NCBI RefSeq assembly: GCF_000733935.1
Contig: NZ_JPON01000001.1
Span: 3,234,501 to 3,298,500 of the forward strand
Length of the DNA stretch: 64,000 nt
From: Methylomarinum vadi
Lineage (GTDB): Bacteria; Pseudomonadota; Gammaproteobacteria; Methylococcales; Methylomonadaceae
Direction: 5' to 3'
In this document: one piece after another, positions 57,181 through 64,000 of the stretch
How positions within the stretch are numbered: the first letter of the stretch is position 1
How the letters are laid out: the number at the start of each line of letters is the position of its first letter
The notes under the pieces: generated by a model
What the model saw: only the letters and a program-made list of their open reading frames with translations
What the model was told of the DNA's origin: nothing
Databases searched by the model: none
Program-made: the position numbers and the translations under genes

Positions 57181-58104
57181 ATGAAAATTATTTTTGCCGG
57201 CACGCCGGAGTTTGCCGTTCCAGCCTTACGCATGCTGATCGACTCCGAGCATGAAGTGTGCGCGGTTTATACCCAGCCCGACAGGCCGGCCGGCCGGGGA
57301 CGGAAGCTGACGGCCAGCCCGGTCAAGCAATTGGCCTTGTCCAGTAGCATTCCAGTGTTGCAGCCGGAATCGCTAAAAAATGAGCAGGATTTACAACAAT
57401 TACGTTCGTTCAATGCCGATCTGATGGTGGTGGTGGCCTATGGCTTGATTCTGCCCCAGGCCGTGTTGGATACGCCGCCGCTGGGCTGTATCAATATCCA
57501 CGGTTCGTTATTGCCGCGCTGGCGAGGCGCCGCGCCGATCCAGCGAGCGCTGATGGCCGGGGACAAGCAAACCGGCGTCACCATCATGCAGATCGTCAAA
57601 AAGCTCGATGCCGGCGATATGCTGCATAAGGAAGTCTGCGATATTACGCCGCAAGACACTTCCGGCGACTTGCATGACCGCTTGGCGGAACTCGGCGCGG
57701 TTGGTTTGCGGAAAGTATTGCAGCAAATCGAGCAGGGAGCGGTGGTGGCTGAGAAACAGGATGAGGCGCGGGTGACTTATGCGGAAAAACTGCAAAAAAG
57801 CGAGGCTATGTTGGATTGGCGGCTGCCAGCCGAGCAACTCGACCGGCAAGTGAGAGGTTTGAACCCTTGGCCCGTGGCACAAACCCAATATGGTGATAAG
57901 ACGTTGCGTATTTGGAAGGCGGTGGCAGTCGATGGCGCGGTCGATCTTCCAGGCGGTACGATCAGTTGTCATGACAAACAAGTCGATGTGGCCACTGCCG
58001 ATGGCTGGTTACGCTTGTTGGAAGTGCAATTGCCCGGCGGTAAGCGAATGGATATACAAGCTTTCATGAATGCCCACGAGGTTGACGGCGTCAGGCTGGG
58101 TTGA
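57181..58104 (+). CDS. fmt: Methionyl-tRNA formyltransferase
   Basis: Formylates initiator Met-tRNA. 307 residues. IIFAGTPEFAVPAL start, the HGSLLPRWRGAAPIQRAL folate-binding/catalytic segment (Asn-His-Asp site region) and a C-terminal OB-like domain. Eleven bases after def and overlapping the rsmB start by one base. Confidence 0.97.
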   Translation: MKIIFAGTPEFAVPALRMLIDSEHEVCAVYTQPDRPAGRGRKLTASPVKQLALSSSIPVLQPESLKNEQDLQQLRSFNADLMVVVAYGLILPQAVLDTPPLGCINIHGSLLPRWRGAAPIQRALMAGDKQTGVTIMQIVKKLDAGDMLHKEVCDITPQDTSGDLHDRLAELGAVGLRKVLQQIEQGAVVAEKQDEARVTYAEKLQKSEAMLDWRLPAEQLDRQVRGLNPWPVAQTQYGDKTLRIWKAVAVDGAVDLPGGTISCHDKQVDVATADGWLRLLEVQLPGGKRMDIQAFMNAHEVDGVRLG

Positions 58105-59399
58105 TGAAGCCGCGTAAACTTGCCGTCCAGGTTTTGTTACGGGTTTTCCGGGACGGGCAGTCGTTGACGGCGGCTTTGGAGACCGTGCTCGCCGATGTGG
58201 CAGAGGGTCAGGACAAGGCCTTCACGCAAGCAATGTGTTACGGCGTCTGCAGATATTATCATCTGCTCGATTCAATGTTAGAGCGATTGTTGAGCAAGCC
58301 GTTGCGCAAGAAGGATCTTGATATACGGATTCTGCTACTGTTGGGTCTTTACCAATTACGCTATATGCGAGTCAAGGACCATGCAGCGGTTTCCGAGACG
58401 GTGGCCGCGGCAGGTAAGAAGAGCTGGGCTAAGTCGTTGATCAACGGCGTGTTAAGGCACTATCAGCGAGAGCATGATGGGGTCGAGCAAGGGATTGCAA
58501 GCACTGAGCTGGCAAAGTTTTCCCATCCGCAATGGATGATCCGCTTATTCCGCGAAAACTGGCCGGAGCAAGCGGAGTCGATCATGTTGGCTAACAACGA
58601 AGCCGCTCCGATGGTGCTGCGTGTCAATTTAAGTCGAATCTGTAGAGAAGGCTATTTGTCTTTGTTACAACAGGGAGGGATTGCGGCCCATGCCGTTTCC
58701 TGTTGCCCGGCCGCCGTGCAATTGGAACAGGCGGTTAGCGTCGATAAACTACCGGGTTTTTTTGACGGTCTGGTGTCGGTGCAAGACAGCGCGGCACAAC
58801 TGGCGGCAGACTTGTTGGATGTGCAGCCCGGTCAGGCTGTTCTGGATGTTTGCGCCGCCCCCGGCGGCAAAACCGCGGCGATTCTTGAGCGTCAGCCATC
58901 GCTTCGTTCGTTGTTGGCTGTCGATGTCGATGCCGCGCGCCTGGAAAAAGTCGGGGAAAACCTGAGGCGCTTGCAGTTGCAAGCCGAGCTTCTGTGCGCA
59001 GACGCCAGTTGCGTGCAAGATTGGGCGAAAGGTCGCCGGTTCGAACGTATTTTGTTGGATGCGCCATGTTCGGCCTTGGGCGTAATCAGGCGTCATCCGG
59101 ACATCAAATTGCTGAGACGAGAAAGCGATATCAATGAATTAACGACATTGCAGAGCGGCATTCTCGACGCGGCATGGCAAGCTTTGCAACCGGGCGGCAT
59201 TCTGCTGTATGCCACCTGCTCGATACTGAAGCAGGAAAATGAAGATCAGATCGCTGCGTTTTTAAGCCGTCATCCCGATGCGGAGGAAATCAAAATCATT
59301 GCGGAATGGGGGCAAGCGCGGCCGGTCGGTCGGCAAATCCTCGGCGGCGACGGGCAAATGGATGGATTTTACTATGCCAAAGTCCGTAAAACCCTTTAA
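58104..59399 (+). CDS. rsmB: 16S rRNA cytosine-967 C5-methyltransferase
   Basis: 431 residues from ATG 58104, sharing its A with the fmt stop. A NusB-like RNA-binding N-terminal domain (about 1-140) precedes the SAM domain: VLDVCAAPGGKTAAI, LAVDVDAARLEKV, ILLDAPCSALGVIRRHPD (PC motif) and ATCSILKQEN (TC motif, catalytic Cys). Confidence 0.96.
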   Translation: MKPRKLAVQVLLRVFRDGQSLTAALETVLADVAEGQDKAFTQAMCYGVCRYYHLLDSMLERLLSKPLRKKDLDIRILLLLGLYQLRYMRVKDHAAVSETVAAAGKKSWAKSLINGVLRHYQREHDGVEQGIASTELAKFSHPQWMIRLFRENWPEQAESIMLANNEAAPMVLRVNLSRICREGYLSLLQQGGIAAHAVSCCPAAVQLEQAVSVDKLPGFFDGLVSVQDSAAQLAADLLDVQPGQAVLDVCAAPGGKTAAILERQPSLRSLLAVDVDAARLEKVGENLRRLQLQAELLCADASCVQDWAKGRRFERILLDAPCSALGVIRRHPDIKLLRRESDINELTTLQSGILDAAWQALQPGGILLYATCSILKQENEDQIAAFLSRHPDAEEIKIIAEWGQARPVGRQILGGDGQMDGFYYAKVRKTL

Positions 59400-59934
59400 A
59401 ACGGCTTGGTTGTTATTGCTGTTGTTGCCGGCTTTAGCTTCTGCCGCCGATTTTGCGGCCGGCATCGAGAATATTGCGGTTCAACGGGAAGGTGGCGAGC
59501 AGGTTCTCCTGGCGCGTATCGATTACCGCTTGAGCCCCAAAGCCAAGGAGGCGATCTACAAAGGCGTACCGTTGTCCTGGGTTTTGTTGATCAAGCTGCA
59601 ACGACGCTATTGGTTTTGGCATTACACCGTCCATGAGCGCCGTATTCCCTATGTGATTCGTTACGAAGCGCTGCTGAACCAATTTTCGGTTAAGAACCTG
59701 TTGACCGAGCATGTTGAAATGTTCGCAACACTCAATATAGCCTTAGGTTATATGGCGGCGGTACGGGAGCCGATTTGGCCGGAACATCGCTTACATCTCG
59801 CCCAAGATTACAGCGTGGCTGTCAAGGTGCAATTTGATCGCGAGTTCCTGCCGATTCCGTTACGCCCCGAATCTTATTTTGATCCCCAGTGGGCCCTGTC
59901 CAGCGACTGGTTTATATGGCATCCTCGAAAATAA
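59374..59934 (+). CDS. DUF4390 exported protein
   Basis: About 186 residues from ATG 59374, overlapping rsmB by 26 bases. Signal peptide KTAWLLLLLLPALASA; mature beta-rich domain with IDYRLSPKAKEAIYKGVPLSW and RRYWFWHYTVHERRIPYVIRYE. DUF4390 genes are regularly placed between rsmB and ntrY-like kinases. Role unknown; a periplasmic partner of the kinase is possible from position only. Confidence 0.88.
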   Translation: MPKSVKPFKTAWLLLLLLPALASAADFAAGIENIAVQREGGEQVLLARIDYRLSPKAKEAIYKGVPLSWVLLIKLQRRYWFWHYTVHERRIPYVIRYEALLNQFSVKNLLTEHVEMFATLNIALGYMAAVREPIWPEHRLHLAQDYSVAVKVQFDREFLPIPLRPESYFDPQWALSSDWFIWHPRK

Positions 59935-62057
59935 AATTTCCCATCAGTGCATCCATACTGGTTCTGCTAGGGCTGATTTTGTTGTCCTTGCAACTAATGA
60001 GTTCGGCAACGCAGGAATCGTCGAAGCTGAGCGAGATGTATTCCTGGCTGTTGTTGATCAATACGTTAGGTTCGGTCGTATTATTTGGGTTGATCGGGAT
60101 CAATCTGTATTCGCTGACCCGACAGTTGAAAAAAAAGGAAGCGGGTTCCAGGCTGACGACACGGATGCTGATGCTGTTTGTGTTGCAGGCCTTGGCGCCG
60201 TCCGCCATCGTTTTTTATTTTTCGATGCAATTTTTGCATCAAGGCATCGACAGCTGGTTCAATGTAGAAATCGATAGGGCCATGGACGATGCTTTGGAAC
60301 TGAGCCAGGTATCTCTGGATCAACGGGTTCGTTGGCATATTAAACAAACCCGGCTGGTTGCCGGCAGCCTGGCCAATAAATCGGAAACCTTGACCGCCTT
60401 GGAGATCGGCCCCTGGCGGGAGACGGTGGATGCGGTGGAAATGGCGGTGTTTTCCGGCAAAGGACGTATTATCGCCTCCAGCAGCGTCAATCCCAGCGAT
60501 ATTTTGCCGAAATTGCCGGACGACCAGATTTGGCTGCAATTGAAGCGGAATAATCAATATTACGCCATCGAGCCGGAGCGCGATGGCGAGATGCTGATCC
60601 GGGTCATCGTCTCGGTCGAAAATGACGAGCCCAGATATTTGCAGACTTTGTTTTCGGTCCCGGTGCGTATCGCCGACCTGGCCGATTCGATCGAGTTCGC
60701 CTTCGTTCGCTACCAGGAAATGACGTTCCTGCGCGATTCGCTGAAACATAGCTTTTCGCTGACTCTGTCGCTGGTATTGCTGTTGAGTTTGTTGGCGGCG
60801 ATTTGGCTGGCTTTCATTACGATCCGCAATATCGTCGCGCCGGTGAAGGATTTGGTCAAAGGCACCCAGGCCGTGGCCGAAGGTAATTACCAGCAACAAT
60901 TGCCCGTCATGAGTCAGGATGACTTGGGTTTTTTAGTCGAATCGTTCAATTTGATGACGCAGCGCATTGCCCAGTCTCGTGACGAGGCCAGGGCCGCTAG
61001 TCTCGAGGTGGAAAGCCAAAGGGCTTATCTGGAAACGATTCTGGCCAATCTGACTGCCGGCGTGATCAGTTTCGATGCCGCTTACCGGATTCGCACTGCC
61101 AATCAGGCGGCCTACCGGATTCTGCATATACCGGTCAGCCATTTTGTAGGCCACAATCTCGACAGTCTGGCCGAAGGACATTCCGAGCTGGCTGAGCTGT
61201 TGATCAATATTCAGAAATTGTTGGAAAAAGCGGAGGATATCTGGGAGCAACGCATCGCCTTCCTCGGTCCGAATGGGCGGCAAGAGTTGTTATGCCGCGG
61301 CACTCCGCTGTTTACCCAAAGCGGTAACCGGGTCGGTGCCGTGGTCGTGTTCGATGACGTGACCGACCTCATTCAAGCGCAGAAAAATGCCGCATGGGGC
61401 GAAGTAGCCAGGCGTTTGGCTCATGAAATCAAGAATCCGTTGACGCCGATCCAATTATCGGCGGAACGGTTGCAACATAAATTGGCCAAGGAATTACAGG
61501 AAAACTCTGCCGACATGCTGGGCCGCGCGACCCGGACCATCATTCAACAGGTTGAGGCGATGAAGCGCATGGTAGACGATTTTGCCGAATACGCGAAACC
61601 CTCGAAAAAGCAGGTTAAGACCATCAACCTGATCGAATTCATCCAAGAAGTGTTGAATCTTTATGCCTTGCAATCGGCCATCGATTTTAATACCGAATTT
61701 GCCGAAAAGAAGGTGATGGTGAAGGTCGATCCGGACAGTATCCGTCAGGTGTTGCATAATCTGATCAAGAATGCCCAGGAAGCGATGGGGGGCAAGGGCT
61801 GTATCGATATTAAGGTAAGCCCTGTGCAGCGTAACAATGCCAATTATGTCGAGTTGGGAATCTATGACCATGGCACGGGCCTGGATGAACAACAAATTCA
61901 AACCATTTTTGAACCTTATGTGACTAGTAAGGCCAAAGGCACGGGGTTGGGGTTGGCCATCGTCAAGAAAATTATCGAAGAGCACGGTGGCGTCATTTGG
62001 GTGGATACGGCGTATAATAAAGGTGCGGGATTTATCATCCACCTGCCCGGCATTTAA
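59916..62057 (+). CDS. ntrY: NtrY-like membrane sensor histidine kinase
   Basis: 713 residues from ATG 59916, overlapping the DUF4390 gene by 19 bases. N-terminal membrane helices (about 8-26, 39-60, 80-102) and another near 287-309 bound an extracytoplasmic region; then HAMP (IRNIVAPVKDLVKG), PAS (YLETILANLTAGVISFD), H-box RLAHEIKNPLTPIQLSAERL, N-box LHNLIKNAQEAM, G1 YDHGTGLDE and G2 GTGLGLAIVKKI. Partner of the NtrX protein encoded 18 bases downstream. Confidence 0.92.
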   Translation: MASSKIKFPISASILVLLGLILLSLQLMSSATQESSKLSEMYSWLLLINTLGSVVLFGLIGINLYSLTRQLKKKEAGSRLTTRMLMLFVLQALAPSAIVFYFSMQFLHQGIDSWFNVEIDRAMDDALELSQVSLDQRVRWHIKQTRLVAGSLANKSETLTALEIGPWRETVDAVEMAVFSGKGRIIASSSVNPSDILPKLPDDQIWLQLKRNNQYYAIEPERDGEMLIRVIVSVENDEPRYLQTLFSVPVRIADLADSIEFAFVRYQEMTFLRDSLKHSFSLTLSLVLLLSLLAAIWLAFITIRNIVAPVKDLVKGTQAVAEGNYQQQLPVMSQDDLGFLVESFNLMTQRIAQSRDEARAASLEVESQRAYLETILANLTAGVISFDAAYRIRTANQAAYRILHIPVSHFVGHNLDSLAEGHSELAELLINIQKLLEKAEDIWEQRIAFLGPNGRQELLCRGTPLFTQSGNRVGAVVVFDDVTDLIQAQKNAAWGEVARRLAHEIKNPLTPIQLSAERLQHKLAKELQENSADMLGRATRTIIQQVEAMKRMVDDFAEYAKPSKKQVKTINLIEFIQEVLNLYALQSAIDFNTEFAEKKVMVKVDPDSIRQVLHNLIKNAQEAMGGKGCIDIKVSPVQRNNANYVELGIYDHGTGLDEQQIQTIFEPYVTSKAKGTGLGLAIVKKIIEEHGGVIWVDTAYNKGAGFIIHLPGI

Positions 62058-62075
62058 TTTTGGAAGCGTTGAGAA

Positions 62076-63440
62076 ATGAATAATCAAGAACCGTATATTT
62101 TGGTTGTCGATGATGAAGAGGATATTCGTCAGTTGGTGTCGGAGATTCTGGAAGACGAAGGCTACCAGGTCGTCATGGCGGAAAATGCCGCAGCTGCGCG
62201 AAAACTGAAAAATGAATACCAGCCCTGCCTGATTTTGTTGGATATTTGGATGCCGGATGTCGACGGCATTACCTTGTTGAAAGAGTGGGTGGCCGATGAT
62301 GCGATCTTATGTCCGGTGATCATGATGTCGGGGCATGCGTCGGTTGAATCGGCGGTGGAAGCGACCCGGCTGGGCGCCTACGATTTTTTGGAAAAGCCTC
62401 TGTCGATGGCGAAATTGCTGCTGACGGTCGAGCGCGCCTTGGAGGCCAGTCATCTACAAAAGGAGAACGCGGGGCTGAAACAACAGTTAATGATAGGCAT
62501 CGAGCCGGTCGGCAAGAGCGCCGTGGTGGAAAGAACGAAGGACCAGATCAAGCGCCTGGCGTTGCATGACGCCAGGGTTTTGTTTGTTGGCGAGGCTGGT
62601 GTCGGCAAGGAAATGTATGCCCGTTATTTGCATAACAATAGCGCGCGTCGGGATGGCCCATTCGTCGATGTTTCGGTCGGCAGTATTTCGCCGGAAAATG
62701 CTGCGGTCGAATTTTTCGGCCGAGAGGACAGGGACGGCAAGATTTACCGCGGGCTGTTGGAACAGGCGCACGGTGGTACGCTGTTTTTAGGCGAAATAGC
62801 CGGGATGGACCAGGAGACCCAAGCCCGTTTGCTCAGTGCTTTGGAATCGAGCGCCTTCTTGCGCGTGGGCGGCAGTGAATCGGTGCGGGTGGATGTTAGG
62901 GTGTTGTCTTCGACCCGGATGAATTTGGAAGAAGAGGTCAGTAGCGGCCGTTTTCGCCAGGACTTGTATTATTTGCTCAATGTCGTCACGCTGGAAATTC
63001 AACCCTTACGGGAGCATAGCGAAGATGTGCCCAGCCTGTTGAATTTTTATGTCGACCATTTCGTTACCCAAGAAAAATTGCCGTTTAGAAAATTTACCAT
63101 GGCGGCGCAGAATTATTTGCGTAACTACAGCTGGCCCGGTAATGTCCGGGAATTGAAAAACCTGGTACAGCGCCTGATGATTTTGGGCGCCGGCGATGAT
63201 ATCGAGCTGGAGGAAGTGAAGGATGCCCTAGGCTCGTTTGCCGAGGAACCCGTCATTACCGGCTCGGTGCCGGAATTCTTTAATTTACCGTTAAAGGAGG
63301 CTCGAGAACATTTCGAGAAATCCTACCTGGAGTATCATTTCGATAAAAACGGCGGTAGTGTTGCGAAGCTGGCGGCGGCGATAGGCATGGAACGGACTCA
63401 TCTATATCGTAAACTGCATGCTCTGAAAATTAAACTCTAA
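62076..63440 (+). CDS. ntrX: NtrX-like response regulator with degenerate sigma-54 activator domain
   Basis: 454 residues. Receiver with phospho-Asp56 (LILLDIWMPD) and Lys in FLEKPLS; AAA+ domain with Walker A GEAGVGKE (172-179). The expected GAFTGA loop is absent (VEFFGREDRDGKIYRG occupies its place), and Walker B reads GGTLFLGE, Gly239 instead of Asp. C-terminal Fis-type helix-turn-helix (GSVAKLAAAIGMERTHLYRKL) is intact. It can probably be phosphorylated and bind DNA but not remodel sigma-54 polymerase; it may act as a repressor or sigma-70 regulator. Confidence 0.92.
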   Translation: MNNQEPYILVVDDEEDIRQLVSEILEDEGYQVVMAENAAAARKLKNEYQPCLILLDIWMPDVDGITLLKEWVADDAILCPVIMMSGHASVESAVEATRLGAYDFLEKPLSMAKLLLTVERALEASHLQKENAGLKQQLMIGIEPVGKSAVVERTKDQIKRLALHDARVLFVGEAGVGKEMYARYLHNNSARRDGPFVDVSVGSISPENAAVEFFGREDRDGKIYRGLLEQAHGGTLFLGEIAGMDQETQARLLSALESSAFLRVGGSESVRVDVRVLSSTRMNLEEEVSSGRFRQDLYYLLNVVTLEIQPLREHSEDVPSLLNFYVDHFVTQEKLPFRKFTMAAQNYLRNYSWPGNVRELKNLVQRLMILGAGDDIELEEVKDALGSFAEEPVITGSVPEFFNLPLKEAREHFEKSYLEYHFDKNGGSVAKLAAAIGMERTHLYRKLHALKIKL

Positions 63441-63446
63441 TTGGGC

Positions 63447-63475
63447 TTGAAGGTTGAAGTTTTTTCTAGTAGAAT
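63447..63475 (+). promoter_or_regulatory. Sigma-70 promoter of rplM-rpsI
   Basis: TTGAAG (63447-63452) and TAGAAT (63470-63475) with a 17-base spacer, about 41 bases before the rplM start; five of six and five of six consensus-like positions. Confidence 0.75.
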
Positions 63476-63516
63476 TTTCGCTCTTTTAGATAGCCTTAAC
63501 AGATTACGAAGCAACG

Positions 63517-63945
63517 ATGAAAACATTTAGTGCAAAGCCCGCAGAAGTTAAGCGCGATTGGTACGTAATTGATGCAGAAGGAAAGACATTAGGTCGCCTT
63601 GCTACTGAAATTGCACGACGTCTTCGCGGTAAACACAAACCAGAATATACGCCTCATGTCGATACGGGCGATTATATTATTGTCGTTAACGCCGAGAAAG
63701 TTGCCGTGACCGGTAATAAAGAAAACGACAAAATGTACCATCGCCACACCGGTTATATCGGTAACATGAAATCGACTAACCTGGGCAAATTAAGAAAAAC
63801 TTTCCCTGACCGCATCATTACGACAGCAGTGAAAGGTATGTTGCCGAACAATCCCTTAGGACGGGCAATGTTCAAGAAGCTGAAAGTTTATGCCGGTCCC
63901 GAGCACAATCATCAGGCTCAGCAACCTAAAGCATTAGAAATTTAA
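63517..63945 (+). CDS. rplM: 50S ribosomal protein L13
   Basis: 142 residues, standard length. [29 protein letters not shown] start, [10 protein letters not shown] and [26 protein letters not shown] near the end, all typical L13 segments (given here in short pieces). First gene of the rplM-rpsI operon. Confidence 0.98.
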   Translation: MKTFSAKPAEVKRDWYVIDAEGKTLGRLATEIARRLRGKHKPEYTPHVDTGDYIIVVNAEKVAVTGNKENDKMYHRHTGYIGNMKSTNLGKLRKTFPDRIITTAVKGMLPNNPLGRAMFKKLKVYAGPEHNHQAQQPKALEI

Positions 63946-63957
63946 GCAAGGTAGATT

Positions 63958-64000
63958 ATGGCAGCACAATATTATGGAACGGGTCGTCGTAAAAGTGCCG
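63958..64000 (+). CDS. rpsI: 30S ribosomal protein S9 (partial, start only)
   Basis: ATG 63958 opens MAAQYYGTGRRKSA, the conserved S9 N-terminus, 12 bases after rplM. The gene continues beyond the window. Confidence 0.95.
   Translation, partial: MAAQYYGTGRRKSA

Overview
The window looks like chromosome of a gammaproteobacterium, most likely a methanotroph of the Methylococcales. That is an inference from three things: gammaproteobacterial gene orders (holA-lptE-leuS beside divergent ybeL; dprA-smg-topA divergent from def-fmt-rsmB), a large secreted multihaem cytochrome of a kind common in those bacteria, and a hydroxypyruvate isomerase/tartronate semialdehyde reductase pair. No methane-oxidation gene is present, so the family placement is not proven.

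Layout. 1-10.6 kb: housekeeping and stress genes (ferredoxin fdxA, TPR and CYTH proteins, sodB, a second-type EF-G), a tight leftward operon (ArsC-like protein, wrbA, DUF2069, hda, panE), then hldE-ubiA. 10.8-17.4 kb: a five-haem secreted cytochrome with four exact 300-bp N-terminal repeats, a DosC-like globin-coupled diguanylate cyclase, a VOC protein and hyi-garR. 17.4-26.1 kb: an accessory island. It starts with an AT-rich cluster of three unknown genes; the first has a frameshift and the second is split by an IS256-family element whose inverted repeats and 9-bp target duplication can be read directly. After it comes a repeat-rich stretch: five copies of a ~110-bp leader, one full and several broken copies of a 354-residue unknown gene, a 5' group II intron fragment, a RAYT transposase bounded by inverted REP sequences, further REP-like hairpins and an 856-bp direct duplication.

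26.1-35.5 kb: a 20-codon remnant of a second ggt, a ppk2 gene broken by an in-frame amber codon, intact ggt, an Sfp-type phosphopantetheinyl transferase, and a GldA/GldF-GldG/DUF4340 gliding-type ABC operon. 35.5-40.6 kb: one gene for a 1716-residue exonuclease-RecQ-UvrD fusion. 41-45.4 kb: htpG with a readable sigma-32 promoter, and a receiver-TPR protein followed by a small histidine kinase.

45.4-64 kb: conserved core. holA-lptE-leuS, ybeL, an orphan ParA, topA-smg-dprA with a LysM protein, def-fmt-rsmB-DUF4390-ntrY-ntrX, and the start of the rplM-rpsI operon. The NtrX here has lost the GAFTGA loop and the Walker B aspartate, so it probably does not activate sigma-54 polymerase.

The best candidates for undescribed biology are the decaying AT-rich three-gene cluster (17.76-21.31 kb), the repeat family that carries the 354-residue macro-like gene (21.4-26.0 kb), and the three-enzyme helicase fusion.
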